Origin: Microbacteriaceae bacterium 3FA27C10
GTDB taxonomy: Bacteria; Actinomycetota; Actinomycetes; Actinomycetales; Microbacteriaceae
NCBI GenBank assembly: GCA_005502775.1
Contig: SCNI01000015.1
Coordinates: forward strand, 1 to 64,000
Direction: 5' to 3'
DNA length: 64,000 bases
Shown here: positions 19,447-28,370 of the stretch, one piece after another
Numbering within the stretch: position 1 is the first letter of the stretch
How the letters are laid out: every line of letters starts with the position of its first letter
Made by a program: the position numbers and the translations under genes
The notes under the pieces: generated by a model
The model's input: the letters and a program-made list of their open reading frames with translations, nothing else
The model's database searches: none
Told to the model about the DNA's origin: nothing

Positions 19447-20529
19447 TTAGGCCGCGCCGCCGACGCTCTGTCGGGCGATCACCGCGAGATCGGGCTGATC
19501 GGCGAAGACCCCGTCGACACCGGCGGCGAACACAGCCGCGAACTCCCGCTCCCAGTCGCCGAACGCCGCCGGGTCGCTGCCCGAGCGCAAGTTCGTCGGC
19601 AGGAATTCGTTCTCGGCGCGCAGCGTCCAGGTGAACAGCTGGAGCCCGGCGGCGTGGGCCCGATCGACGATGTCGGATGGCCGGAGCGCAGCCCCCTGCT
19701 CGTCGCGCGGCAGCAGGATCGCCTTGTCCACGCTGATGCCGTCGACCTCGGTGGCGAGCGCCCGGAGTCCGGCCTCGGTCAGCTGCGAGGCATAGCTCGG
19801 GGCGCCCGATCCGTGCTGCACGACGACGTCGAACGGGGAACCCTCGGCCTCGAGCAGGTAGACGTAGTGCGCCGGCAGGCCCGAAACCCGCAAGGCGCGA
19901 AGCACGGTCATCTCGAAGGACTCCACGACGAGCCGGCCCGACCCGAGGTGCCGCCCGGCGCGGTCTGCCCACTCGTCACGGCCGGTTCGATCGTTCCTGT
20001 CGCCGTCGCGACCGCCCCATCCGGCCGCCACGATCTCGGCGGCCACGATCTCTGCCGTCGCGAAGCCGGCAGCGTCGAAGTAGCTCGCGTGTTTCACCTC
20101 CACCACCGCGCCGGCGCCGGCGTCCTCGGCCAGCCGCAGCACATCGGCCAGGCGCAGCAGCCCGAACCGCCCGTCGAAGCCCGCGCTCGCCGGCCGGATG
20201 GCCGGGAGCCGCTCGCGCGCCCGCAGCGTCTGCAGCTCGGGCCAGGTGAAGTCCTCGGTGAACCACCCGGTCGTGGGTACGCCGTCCACCTCCTTGGTGG
20301 TGCGGCGCCCGGCGAATTCCGGATGCGCGGCAACGTCGGTCGTGCCCGAGATCTCGTTCTCGTGGCGCACCACCGCCACCCCGTCCTTCGAGAGCACGAC
20401 GTCGGGCTCCACGGCATCCGCTCCCTGCGCGAAGGCCAGCTGGTAGGCGGCGGCCGTGTGCTCGGGACGGTACCCGCTCGCACCGCGATGGCCGATCACG
20501 AGAGGAGCTGCGCGGCCGGCGCGGCTCAC
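19447..20529 (-). CDS. glycerophosphodiester phosphodiesterase
   Basis: 360 residues, GTG start. Hydrolyses glycerophosphodiesters to an alcohol and sn-glycerol 3-phosphate. The catalytic N-terminal pattern is intact: HRGASGYRPEHT, EPDVVLSKDGVAVVRHENEI (metal-binding Glu/Asp and the second His). Later GDPD elements: VEVKHASYF, SFEMTVLRALR, TWTLRAENEF. There is no signal peptide, so it is probably cytoplasmic. It ends 12 bp before pcrA starts, in the same direction, and the two may share a transcript. Divergent from the Bax-inhibitor gene. Confidence 0.93.
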   Translation of the reverse strand: MSRAGRAAPLVIGHRGASGYRPEHTAAAYQLAFAQGADAVEPDVVLSKDGVAVVRHENEISGTTDVAAHPEFAGRRTTKEVDGVPTTGWFTEDFTWPELQTLRARERLPAIRPASAGFDGRFGLLRLADVLRLAEDAGAGAVVEVKHASYFDAAGFATAEIVAAEIVAAGWGGRDGDRNDRTGRDEWADRAGRHLGSGRLVVESFEMTVLRALRVSGLPAHYVYLLEAEGSPFDVVVQHGSGAPSYASQLTEAGLRALATEVDGISVDKAILLPRDEQGAALRPSDIVDRAHAAGLQLFTWTLRAENEFLPTNLRSGSDPAAFGDWEREFAAVFAAGVDGVFADQPDLAVIARQSVGGAA

Positions 20530-20633
20530 GGTTTCCCGCTCCGCGAACAGGGCGTACTTCCAGCCAGCCGCCCATGAGGGTGCACTAAGTTAACAGTGTC
20601 CACGTTCACGTTCCACACATAGAAGAGACTGAC

Positions 20634-21464
20634 ATGGCAGAGGCATCTTCCAGCAATCCGGCGTTCTCGCGCAATCCCGTCTTCAACGGCAAGGCCGTCG
20701 CGCCGCAGACGCCGACGATCTCGGCCGAGGGTCTGCAAGACCTCTACGACCGCCCGGCGGCCACCCCCTCCGAGACCGACCGCATGAGCTACGACGACAC
20801 GATCATCAAGACGGTCGGCCTGTTCGCCGTCTTCCTGGTGACCGCTGCCATCGGCTTCTTCACCAACATCCCGCTCCCGACTCCGCTCGGCATCGGCCTC
20901 CTCGTCGTGGGAGCGATCGGCGGTTTCGCTCTGGGCCTCGTCAACGCCTTCAAGCGCGAGCCCTCGGTTCCGCTCATCCTGCTCTACGCGGCCTTCGAGG
21001 GCCTCGCGATCGGTGCGATCTCCGGCTTCTTCGAGGCCCAGTGGTCGGGCATCGTCATCCAGGCCGTGCTCGCAACGCTCGCCGTGTTCGGCGTGACTCT
21101 CGCGCTCTTCGCGAGTGGCAAGGTGCGCGCCTCGAAGCGGGCCACCAAGGTCTTCCTCATCGCGATGGTCGGCTACCTGGTGTTCTCGCTGCTCAACTTC
21201 GTGCTGATGATCACCGGGCTCAACACCAACCCCTGGGGCCTCCGCGGCGCCGTGATCTTCGGCATCCCGCTCGGCCTCGTCATCGGCGTACTCGTGGTCA
21301 TCATGGCGGCGTACTCGCTCGTGCTCGACTTCGACGCCATCCAGCGCGGCGTCAAGAGCGGCGCCCCCCGCAAGTACGGTTGGTCGGCCGCGTTCGGCCT
21401 CATGACCACGATCGTCTGGCTCTACCTCGAGCTGCTGCGCATCCTGGCGATCTTCAGAAACTAG
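20634..21464 (+). CDS. Bax inhibitor-1 / YccA family membrane protein
   Basis: 276 residues. A soluble N-terminal stretch of about 55 residues is followed by seven membrane helices and a short cytoplasmic tail, the BI-1/TMBIM layout. The Asp pair typical of the calcium/pH-sensing site may lie in the last segments (LVLDFDAIQRGVKSGAPRKYGWSAAFGL is diagnostic of this bacterial subgroup). Actinobacterial members are widespread but without a firm role. The ATG at 20634 follows AGAAGAGACTGAC. Ends in a strong bidirectional terminator. Confidence 0.93.
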   Translation: MAEASSSNPAFSRNPVFNGKAVAPQTPTISAEGLQDLYDRPAATPSETDRMSYDDTIIKTVGLFAVFLVTAAIGFFTNIPLPTPLGIGLLVVGAIGGFALGLVNAFKREPSVPLILLYAAFEGLAIGAISGFFEAQWSGIVIQAVLATLAVFGVTLALFASGKVRASKRATKVFLIAMVGYLVFSLLNFVLMITGLNTNPWGLRGAVIFGIPLGLVIGVLVVIMAAYSLVLDFDAIQRGVKSGAPRKYGWSAAFGLMTTIVWLYLELLRILAIFRN

Positions 21465-21486
21465 CCTCGGCGCGCGACGCCGAACG

Positions 21487-21521
21487 AAGAAGGGCCCGTC
21501 CGGTCAGGACGGGCCCTTCTT
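21487..21521. terminator. bidirectional terminator between the BI-1 gene and guaA
   Basis: Perfect 15-bp stem (21487-21501 with 21507-21521), loop GGTCA, flanked by A-rich and T-rich ends (AAGAA / TTCTT then TTG), so it reads as a rho-independent terminator from either side. It begins 23 bases after the BI-1 stop and ends 32 bases before the guaA stop, between convergent genes. Confidence 0.9.
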
Positions 21522-21552
21522 TGTCTCCGCTAGAGCGGAAGGCGGCGGAGTC

Positions 21553-23145
21553 TCACTCCCACTCGATGGTTCCCGGCGGCTTCGACGTCACGTCGAGCAC
21601 CACGCGGTTCACGCCCGAGACCTCGTTGGTGATGCGGTTCGAGATGCGCGCGAGCACGTCGTACGGAAGCCGCGTCCAGTCGGCAGTCATGGCGTCTTCG
21701 CTCGACACCGGGCGCAGCACGATTGGATGACCGTAGGTACGGCCGTCTCCCTGCACCCCCACCGAGCGCACGTCGGCCAGCAGCACGACCGGGCACTGCC
21801 AGATCTCGGCGTCGAGCCCCGCGGCCGTGAGCTCGGCGCGCACGATCGCATCGGCCTGCCGCAACAGCTCGAGGCGCTCGAAGGTGACCTCGCCGACGAT
21901 GCGGATGCCGAGACCGGGGCCGGGGAAAGGCTGACGCCCGACGATGGCCTCCGGCAGGCCGAGCTGACGCCCGATGGCTCGCACCTCGTCTTTGAAGAGC
22001 GCACGAAGCGGCTCGACGAGTTCGAACTGCAGGTCTTCGGGAAGACCGCCCACGTTGTGGTGGCTCTTGATGTTGGCCGTGCCGCTGCCGCCCCCCGACT
22101 CCACCACGTCGGGGTAGAGCGTGCCCTGCACGAGGAAGCGGATGGGGTCGCCGTCGGCCGCGGCCTCGGCGATGAGCTCGGCCTGGGTCTGCTCGAAGGT
22201 GCGGATGAACTCGCGCCCGATGATCTTGCGCTTCTCCTCCGGGTCGCTGACGCCCGCGAGGGCGCTCAAGAACCGCTCCCGCGCATCCACGGTCACGAGC
22301 CGAACACCGGTGGAGGCCACGTAGTCCTCTTCGACCTGGCGGCGCTCGCCCTCGCGGAGGAGCCCGTGGTCGACGAAGACGCAGACCAGCTGGTCTCCGA
22401 CGGCCTCGTGCACGAGCGCGCCGGCGACGGCGGAGTCGACCCCGCCGGAGAGCGCGCAGATGACCTTGCCGGTGCCCACCTGGGCGCGGATCGCGGCCAC
22501 CTGGTCGGCGATGACATTGCCGGGGTTCCAGTCGGCCGGGATCCCCGCGGCACGGTGCAGGAAGTTCACGAGCAGGTCTTGGCCGTACTGCGTGTGCTTG
22601 ACCTCGGGGTGCCACTGCACACCGTAGAGACCACGCGCGGGATTGGCGAAGGCGGCGACGGGCGTGGACGAGGTGCTCGCGAGAACGTCGAAACCCTCGG
22701 GGGCCTGCACCACGGAGTCGCCGTGGCTCATCCAGACGGTCTGGGCGAGCGGCTGGTCGCGCAGCAGGGTGCCGCCCTCACCCACCGACATGTCGGTGGC
22801 GCCGTACTCGCGAGCGCCGGTCTGTGCGACCTCGCCGCCGAGCGCGCGCGCCATCACCTGGAAGCCGTAGCAGATCCCCATCACGGGAACGCCCAGCTCG
22901 AAGATCGCCGGGTCGAACTCGGGGGCCCCGTCTTCGTAGACACTCGACGGGCCACCGCTCAGCACGATGCCCACAGGGTTCTTCGCCGCCACCTCAGCGG
23001 CGCTGATCGAGTGCGGCACGATCTCGGAGTAGACGCTCGCCTCGCGCACGCGGCGGGCGATGAGCTGCGCGTACTGGGCGCCGAAGTCGACCACCAGCAC
23101 CGGACGAGTCAGTTCCTCATGGTTCGGGGTTTCTGATCCGCTAAT
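21553..23145 (-). CDS. guaA: GMP synthase (glutamine-hydrolysing)
   Basis: Converts XMP to GMP using glutamine and ATP. Glutaminase domain first: [21 protein letters not shown] with the nucleophile Cys, and WHPEVKHTQ with the His. Then the ATP pyrophosphatase P-loop [10 protein letters not shown] and the dimerisation domain ending KPPGTIEWE. The only GTG start in frame is 23100 (515 residues), but its spacing to GAGGA is 13 bases. Fifteen codons further upstream, ATT at 23145 has GGAGG six bases before it and overlaps the stop of the DUF3817 gene (ATTAG); this start gives 530 residues and is used here. Start uncertain; product certain. Confidence 0.93.
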   Translation of the reverse strand: MSGSETPNHEELTRPVLVVDFGAQYAQLIARRVREASVYSEIVPHSISAAEVAAKNPVGIVLSGGPSSVYEDGAPEFDPAIFELGVPVMGICYGFQVMARALGGEVAQTGAREYGATDMSVGEGGTLLRDQPLAQTVWMSHGDSVVQAPEGFDVLASTSSTPVAAFANPARGLYGVQWHPEVKHTQYGQDLLVNFLHRAAGIPADWNPGNVIADQVAAIRAQVGTGKVICALSGGVDSAVAGALVHEAVGDQLVCVFVDHGLLREGERRQVEEDYVASTGVRLVTVDARERFLSALAGVSDPEEKRKIIGREFIRTFEQTQAELIAEAAADGDPIRFLVQGTLYPDVVESGGGSGTANIKSHHNVGGLPEDLQFELVEPLRALFKDEVRAIGRQLGLPEAIVGRQPFPGPGLGIRIVGEVTFERLELLRQADAIVRAELTAAGLDAEIWQCPVVLLADVRSVGVQGDGRTYGHPIVLRPVSSEDAMTADWTRLPYDVLARISNRITNEVSGVNRVVLDVTSKPPGTIEWE

Positions 23146-23590
23146 GGGAGGCCTCCACTGGCTCGGGGTTCGCGGCCTCCGCTTCGCGGGAGGCCAGGTA
23201 GCTCTTCACCTCGCGCGCGATGCGCGCCTCGAGGAAGAAGGAAAGGAACGGGATGACGCCGCCGAGCGCGATCACGATGAACCGTGAGAAGGGCCAGCGC
23301 ATGAGACTCCACAGCCGGAAGTCGGAGAAGAGGTAGACCACGTAGAACCAGCCGTGCACGATCAGGATGGCCGTACTGAGGTTCACTGCCACGACGGCGC
23401 CCACCGGCACGAGGCTGAGGAACCCGTGCGGACCGCCGAGCTGAAGTTCGAGACCGATCGGGGTGTACTTCAGCACCATCTCCGCGCACAGGAGCAGCAG
23501 CAGGGTTCCGGTGATGATGGAGGCGACCTGATAGAACTTGAGCGCTCCGCGGATGCGCGGAAAGTCCTTCGGTTTCGGTGCGAGAGCCAT
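23141..23590 (-). CDS. DUF3817 domain membrane protein
   Basis: 149 residues. Three to four membrane helices (about 18-42, 60-82, 85-100, 107-125) with the motif [21 protein letters not shown] that marks DUF3817. The C-terminus is a charged helix ([29 protein letters not shown]). It sits between SURF1 and guaA, 4 bp after the SURF1 stop codon, an arrangement I associate with this family. Molecular function unknown. Starts with ATG at 23590. Confidence 0.9.
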   Translation of the reverse strand: MALAPKPKDFPRIRGALKFYQVASIITGTLLLLLCAEMVLKYTPIGLELQLGGPHGFLSLVPVGAVVAVNLSTAILIVHGWFYVVYLFSDFRLWSLMRWPFSRFIVIALGGVIPFLSFFLEARIAREVKSYLASREAEAANPEPVEASH

Positions 23591-23594
23591 GAAA

Positions 23595-24422
23595 CTAGCC
23601 TACCCGCGCATCCGGAGCGTTTCCCGCGGCTTCGGCAGCCTCTTCCTGCTCGCGTTCCCAGGCGTCGCGCACGAGGCGGTACCAGAAATAGACGGCGAAG
23701 CCGGCGAACACCACCCACTCGGCGGCGTAGAAGATGTTGAGCCAGTTCAGCTGCACCGATTGGTCGGGCATCGGCGAGGCGATGGCCGTCGTGCCGGCGG
23801 GCGGGGTCTCGCTCACCACGTAGCCGCCGTAGACATCGGCGGAGGCGTCGAACTCGGTCCACCGGTTGACGAACGCCGAGACCGACATCGTGGTGCCGAG
23901 GGGCCCGCCGTCGAGCGCGGTGACTCCGATCAGCGGCTTCTGCGCATCCGTCACGACCGGGCCCTCGGTGGGCAGGTAGCGCCCGGTGAGGGTCTCGGAT
24001 GCCGTACTCCCCGCCGATCTGAGCCCCTGTGCCGTGCTCGTCGCGAGCGCGGGATCGGTGGTGAATCCCAGCGCCACAGCGAGATAGGTGTCGGCGGGAG
24101 AGTCGACCGCGAACTGGCCGATCACCCAGTAGCCCGACGTGCCGTCGTTCAGGCGCTTGCCGAGGATGTCGAAGCCGGAGGGGACATAGTGCCCCGTCAC
24201 CTCGACGCGTTGCGCCGCCTCGGTGCCGAGCACCGGCTGCTGCGGCTGCGACACCTCATGCAGCGGCCGCACGGTCTCGGTGTCGCTGTTCACCACGGTG
24301 CCGGTCGACACGGCGCGCTCGAGCTGCCACTGGCCCAGGGCGGCGAAGCCCCCGGCCACGGCGAGGGAGAGCACGAGGGCGCCGATCCATCGCGGTCGTC
24401 GCATGAGGTGGAAGATCGTCAA
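23595..24422 (-). CDS. SURF1 family cytochrome oxidase assembly protein
   Basis: 275 residues. Two membrane helices, one near the N-terminus (about 12-32) and one near the C-terminus (about 230-250), enclosing an extracytoplasmic domain: the SURF1 plan. The motif GGFAALGQWQLERA follows the first helix, and GLRSAGSTASETLTGRYLP and YVVSETPPAG lie in the core. SURF1 helps place haem a in cytochrome c oxidase. The TTG at 24422 overlaps the antiporter stop (TTGA); an ATG at 24404 is the alternative start (MRRPRW). Confidence 0.88.
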   Translation of the reverse strand: MTIFHLMRRPRWIGALVLSLAVAGGFAALGQWQLERAVSTGTVVNSDTETVRPLHEVSQPQQPVLGTEAAQRVEVTGHYVPSGFDILGKRLNDGTSGYWVIGQFAVDSPADTYLAVALGFTTDPALATSTAQGLRSAGSTASETLTGRYLPTEGPVVTDAQKPLIGVTALDGGPLGTTMSVSAFVNRWTEFDASADVYGGYVVSETPPAGTTAIASPMPDQSVQLNWLNIFYAAEWVVFAGFAVYFWYRLVRDAWEREQEEAAEAAGNAPDARVG

Positions 24423-25888
24423 TACTCGCTGTCTCTCTGGCTCGGGTTCTGGGTCTGTTCGTCGGACTGCTGCATCGCCTGCTCGATGAGCCGCTCGGTC
24501 TCGGGGGCCACGGCGTCATCGGAGGCCGCGTCGGCCTCCGCGGGCACCGTCCGCGACGGCGCCGTCTCAGCCGTGTTCGCGCGCGGGCTGGAGATCGTGC
24601 CTTCCATCAGGGCGATCGCCTCCGCTCGGGACAGGCTCTCGGCCGGGTCGAAGATGCTTCCCGCGGCACCCGCACCGGCACCCGCACCCGCACCACCATC
24701 GGCACCCGCCGGCACCTTCTTGGCCGGCCGGAGGATGGCCGCCCCGATCCGCTCCGAGTTCACCGCCAGGATGGGCCCCATGATGGCCATGATGAGCACG
24801 TAGAGACCCGCGAACGGCTGGATGCGCGCGTCGAGCCCTGCCCCCAGCGCGAGCGTCGCGAGGATGAGCGCGAACTCCCCGCGATTCTGCAAAATGGCGG
24901 CCGTGTTGATTCCCGCCTGCGGGCCCAGACCGTTCAGCCAGGCCACGAACTGCCCGGCGACGATGTTGAGCACCACCGTCATGACCACCGCCACCACGAC
25001 GGGGACGATCACCTCGGGGAACTTCGACGGGTCGAGCCCGAGCCCGAAGTTCAAGAAGAAGAAGGCACCGAACACATCCCGCAAGGGGATGGCGATCTGC
25101 TCGATCTTGTTGCGGTAGCGGGTGGCGCCCAGCACGAGTCCGATCAGGAACGCGCCGATCGCATCCGTCACCCCGAGGATCTCGCCGAGACCGCCGAACA
25201 TGATGGCGAGGCCGAAGAACAGGATGGTGAAGAGCTCGTCGTCTTTGGTGCGGAACAGTCTGGACACGAAGCGCCCGCCCCAGCGCGCGACCGCGAACAT
25301 CACCACCAGGAACACGAACGACACCGCGAGCTTGCCCACCACCGGCCAGATCTCGGTCTCGCCCGAGAGCACCACCGAGACGATCGCGAGGTAGATGGCG
25401 ATGAAGACGTCTTCGACCACCGTGACGCCGAGGATCATCGGCGTCTCGCGATTGGCGAGGCGGTTGAGCTCGATCAGCAGCTTCGTGACGATGGCGCTCG
25501 ACGACGTGGCCGTGATGCCCGCGATCACGAGCGCTTCGCGCGAGCCCCAGCCCACCAGGAAGCCGAAGGCGAAGCCCACAGCCATGTTGATGGCGATGTA
25601 GGAGCCGCCCGAGATCAGCAGCTTGCCGACGTTGCCGAAGAACTCGTCCTGGTCGAACTCGAGACCGAGGTTGAACAGCAGCAGGATCAGCCCGATGACG
25701 GCGATGAGCTGGATGTACTCGCTGTGTGTGAAGTCGATCGGGAACCACCCGAAGAACGGGCTCGCCAAGAGCCCCACGACCATGTAGATCGGGATGGCGG
25801 GGAGCCCGATCGACTTGCCGAGGCGCCCCAGCACATAGGCGATGACGAAAAGGACGCCGAGGACGAGGAGGTCGGGGCCTAGGTGCAT
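24419..25888 (-). CDS. monovalent cation:proton antiporter, CPA2 (KefB/KhtU) type
   Basis: 489 residues with about twelve membrane helices (residues 5-380) and a cytoplasmic tail. CPA2 motifs: LGRLGKSIGLPAIPIYMVVG at the start, LLLFNLGLEFDQDE (the Asp region) and GVTDAIGAFLIGLVLGA. The tail carries a low-complexity Gly/Ala run (GGAGAGAGAGAAG, about 405-420), then an acidic, Gln-rich end. There is no attached TrkA-N domain; regulation is likely by the KhtT-like protein encoded 9 bp upstream. The pair matches the two-gene K+/H+ antiporter KhtTU arrangement. Cation identity is inferred. Confidence 0.9.
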   Translation of the reverse strand: MHLGPDLLVLGVLFVIAYVLGRLGKSIGLPAIPIYMVVGLLASPFFGWFPIDFTHSEYIQLIAVIGLILLLFNLGLEFDQDEFFGNVGKLLISGGSYIAINMAVGFAFGFLVGWGSREALVIAGITATSSSAIVTKLLIELNRLANRETPMILGVTVVEDVFIAIYLAIVSVVLSGETEIWPVVGKLAVSFVFLVVMFAVARWGGRFVSRLFRTKDDELFTILFFGLAIMFGGLGEILGVTDAIGAFLIGLVLGATRYRNKIEQIAIPLRDVFGAFFFLNFGLGLDPSKFPEVIVPVVVAVVMTVVLNIVAGQFVAWLNGLGPQAGINTAAILQNRGEFALILATLALGAGLDARIQPFAGLYVLIMAIMGPILAVNSERIGAAILRPAKKVPAGADGGAGAGAGAGAAGSIFDPAESLSRAEAIALMEGTISSPRANTAETAPSRTVPAEADAASDDAVAPETERLIEQAMQQSDEQTQNPSQRDSEY

Positions 25889-25897
25889 CCGCCCGGC

Positions 25898-26431
25898 CTA
25901 GCTGTTACCGGGCGGACCGTCGACGACTCCGACCTTCTTCAGCTCGCCCGTGCGGAAGAAGTTGAAGGCCTTCGCGACCTTCTCGGGCGACCCGGCCACC
26001 ACGAGGGTGTCGCCGGGGAAGACCTTGAAGTCGGGGGCAGGGGCGGGGTTGGTGGACTCGCCGCGCACGACGGCCACCACGGTGAGGCCGGCGATCCCGC
26101 GCTCGGCCGGGCTGCCGAGCGGTTGCCCGGCGATGTGGTCTTCGTAGTCGACCGTGAACCAGTCGATGCTGAGACCCGGGATCTGGTCGAGCGCCGTGAG
26201 CGACTCGGTGATCTGGGTGCCGCCGAGCAGCTCGGCGAGCGTGTGCGCCTCGTCTTCGGAGAGGCGCAGCGACACCTTCGTCGCATCCGGCCCGCCGTCG
26301 TCGTCGGAGAAGGTGATCAGGTCGCTGTGCCCCGAGCGGTGCGCGATCACGCCCACCTTGCCCCCGTCGGACGTGATGAAGGTGTGCAGCACCCCCACGC
26401 CGGGAAGCTTCACGCGGCGAACGTCGACCAT
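25898..26431 (-). CDS. TrkA-C domain regulatory subunit of the antiporter (KhtT-like)
   Basis: 177 residues. Soluble; the C-terminal two-thirds is a TrkA-C/RCK-C domain (SIDWFTVDYEDHIAGQPL then GLTVVAVVRGE and FPGDTLVVAGSPEKVAKAFNFF), which in KhtT binds nucleotides such as c-di-AMP and gates the antiporter. The N-terminal part VDVRRVKLPGVGVLHTF is typical of this subgroup. First gene of the order khtT-khtU-SURF1-DUF3817-guaA. ATG at 26431 follows GGAGGAGA. A -10-like TAAAAT lies about 45 bp upstream. Confidence 0.9.
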   Translation of the reverse strand: MVDVRRVKLPGVGVLHTFITSDGGKVGVIAHRSGHSDLITFSDDDGGPDATKVSLRLSEDEAHTLAELLGGTQITESLTALDQIPGLSIDWFTVDYEDHIAGQPLGSPAERGIAGLTVVAVVRGESTNPAPAPDFKVFPGDTLVVAGSPEKVAKAFNFFRTGELKKVGVVDGPPGNS

Positions 26432-26451
26432 TGCTGTCTCCTCCAGAAGTC

Positions 26452-26479
26452 ATCGCGGAATCGCGATACCTCCATTTTA
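26452..26479 (-). promoter_or_regulatory. candidate promoter and operator of the antiporter operon
   Basis: On the minus strand a good -10 hexamer TAAAAT lies at 26479-26474, with no recognisable -35. Just downstream, between it and the start, ATCGCG-GAAT-CGCGAT (26452-26467 on the plus strand) is a perfect 6-bp inverted repeat, placed where a repressor would block initiation. This is suggestive only. Confidence 0.35.
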
Positions 26480-26481
26480 GG

Positions 26482-26507
26482 CCCGGCCGGAGAGAGCCCC
26501 GGCCGGG
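26482..26507 (-). terminator. possible terminator downstream of glpD
   Basis: 9-bp GC stem CCCGGCCGG (26482-26490) with CCGGCCGGG (26499-26507), loop of 8. It lies 60 bp after the glpD stop, in the 135-bp space before the antiporter regulatory gene, which is read in the same direction. No U-tract. Confidence 0.4.
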
Positions 26508-26566
26508 TCCTGTCAGCCTGTGGAGAACGAGACGCGATCGCGCGCCGGGCAGAACTCAGCCGGCAC

Positions 26567-28297
26567 TCAGTCGGCGGCCACGATGTCCGGCGCCTCCAGG
26601 CGGATGCGCTCGGCCGATTCGTCGTCGGGCTGCAGCTGGCTGGCGCGTTCCGCCGCGACCCGCTCGAGGTAGAAGGCCACCTCGCGCTCGATCTGCTCGT
26701 CGTCCCAGCCCAGCACCCCGCCCATCAGCCGTGCGGCGACCGGCGCGGCCGAGACCCCGCGGTCCCAGGCCTCGATCGAGATGCGGGTGCGGCGGGCGAG
26801 CACGTCGTCGAGGTGCAGCGCGCTCTCGTGCGAGGCGGCGTAGACCACCTCGGCACCGATGTAGTCGTCGGCCCCGGGCAGCGGCTCGGCGAGCGTCGGG
26901 TCGTCGAGGATGAGATCGAGCAGTTCGTCGGTGAGCGTTCCGTAGCGGTTGAGCAGATGCTCGATCCGCACGGTGTGCACCCCGAACTTGCGCGCGATCT
27001 TGCCACGCTTGTTCCAGGCCGCCTGGTACCCCTCCGCGCCGAGCAGCGCGATGTCCTGCGTGACCGAAGGTGAGATCTTGCCGTCGAGGGCCGAGACCGC
27101 CGCATCGATCGCATCCTTCGCCATGATGCGGTAGGTGGTCCACTTGCCGCCCGCGATCACCACCAGGCCGGGCACCGAGTGCGCCACGAGGTGCTCGCGC
27201 GACAGCTTGGAGGTCTGGTCGCTCTCTCCGGCGAGCAGGGGGCGCAGGCCCGCGTAGACACCCTCCACGTCCTCCCGCGTGAGCGGCACGGCGAGAACCG
27301 TGTTGACGTGCTCGAGCACGTAGTCGATGTCGGCGGCGGTGGCGGCCGGATGCGCCTTGTCGAGATGCCAGTCGGTGTCGGTCGTGCCGATGAGCCAGTG
27401 CCGCCCCCACGGGATGACGAACAGCACGCTCTTCTCGGTGCGCAGCAGCAGGCCCGACTTGCCCTGGAAGCGGTCGCGCGGCACCACGAGGTGGATGCCC
27501 TTCGAGGCGCGCACCTTGAACTGGCCGCGCTCCCCCACCATGGCCTGCGTCTCGTCGGTCCAGACGCCGGTGGCGTTCACGACCTGCTTGGCGCGGATCT
27601 CGAACTTCTCCCCGGTCTCGAGGTCGTGGGCGTGCACGCCCACGACGCGCTCCCCCACCTTGATGAAGCCCTCCACCTTCACCCGGCTGGCGACGTGCGC
27701 CCCGTACGAGGAGGCGGTGCGCGCGAGGCTCGCCACATAGCGGGCGTCGTCGACCTGGGCGTCGTAGTAGGTCATGCCTCCCACGAAGGCGTCCTTCGCG
27801 AGACTCGGCATAAGCGCCTGCACCTGCCTCTTCGAGAGGTGGCGGTGGTGCGGTACCCCGGGAGGGCGGCCCCCGGTGTAGGAGAAGATGTCGTAGAGCA
27901 GCATGCCGGCGCCGACGTAGGCGCGCTCGATGACCCGCTTGTTCAAGGGGTAGAGAAAGCGCACGGGCTTCACGAGGTGCGGCGCGATGCGCTGCAGCAA
28001 CAGACCGCGTTCGATCAGGGCCTCGCGCACCAGCCGGAAATCGAGCTGCTCGAGGTAGCGGATGCCGCCGTGCACGAGCTTCGACGAGCGGCTCGAGGTG
28101 CCGGAGGCCCAGTCACGGGCCTCGACCAGGCCGACCCGCAGCCCTCGGGTCACCGCATCCAGCGCACTGCCGGTTCCGACGATGCCGCCGCCCACGACGA
28201 GGATGTCGAGCTCTTTCGACTTCAGCGTCTCGATGGCCGCCGCCCGCTCCTCGGGCCCGATCTTGGTGGAGTGCGAAACCGAGTTGTTCGTGGCCAT
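26567..28297 (-). CDS. glpD: FAD-dependent glycerol-3-phosphate dehydrogenase
   Basis: 576 residues. Oxidises sn-glycerol 3-phosphate to dihydroxyacetone phosphate at the membrane, passing electrons to quinone. FAD-binding Rossmann motif DILVVGGGIVGTGSALDAVTRGL (about 31-53), then SSRSSKLVHGGIRYLEQ, the central PWGRHWLIGTTDTDW and KWTTYRIMAKDA, and a C-terminal helical domain. ATG at 28297 has AAGGAGAG upstream. Alone, with guaB3 upstream in the same direction. It could use the product of the glycerophosphodiesterase at 19.4-20.5 kb. Confidence 0.96.
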   Translation of the reverse strand: MATNNSVSHSTKIGPEERAAAIETLKSKELDILVVGGGIVGTGSALDAVTRGLRVGLVEARDWASGTSSRSSKLVHGGIRYLEQLDFRLVREALIERGLLLQRIAPHLVKPVRFLYPLNKRVIERAYVGAGMLLYDIFSYTGGRPPGVPHHRHLSKRQVQALMPSLAKDAFVGGMTYYDAQVDDARYVASLARTASSYGAHVASRVKVEGFIKVGERVVGVHAHDLETGEKFEIRAKQVVNATGVWTDETQAMVGERGQFKVRASKGIHLVVPRDRFQGKSGLLLRTEKSVLFVIPWGRHWLIGTTDTDWHLDKAHPAATAADIDYVLEHVNTVLAVPLTREDVEGVYAGLRPLLAGESDQTSKLSREHLVAHSVPGLVVIAGGKWTTYRIMAKDAIDAAVSALDGKISPSVTQDIALLGAEGYQAAWNKRGKIARKFGVHTVRIEHLLNRYGTLTDELLDLILDDPTLAEPLPGADDYIGAEVVYAASHESALHLDDVLARRTRISIEAWDRGVSAAPVAARLMGGVLGWDDEQIEREVAFYLERVAAERASQLQPDDESAERIRLEAPDIVAAD

Positions 28298-28370
28298 GGG
28301 ACTCTCCTTCAGCGCAGCGTCATCGCAGACTCACCGTCGGGCCGGCAGCCCATGGTGTCTGCTCCCCACG

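Noticed and set aside
16930-20577. A 1215-codon open frame on the plus strand opposite pcrA and the glycerophosphodiesterase
   Set aside because: High GC removes stops from antisense frames. The composition is Arg/Glu/His-rich with no motif, and the minus-strand genes have full family signatures.
24640-24710. The GAGAGAGA-coding tract in the antiporter tail as a functional repeat or assembly error
   Set aside because: The tract is in frame, short and typical of low-complexity tails in GC-rich genomes.
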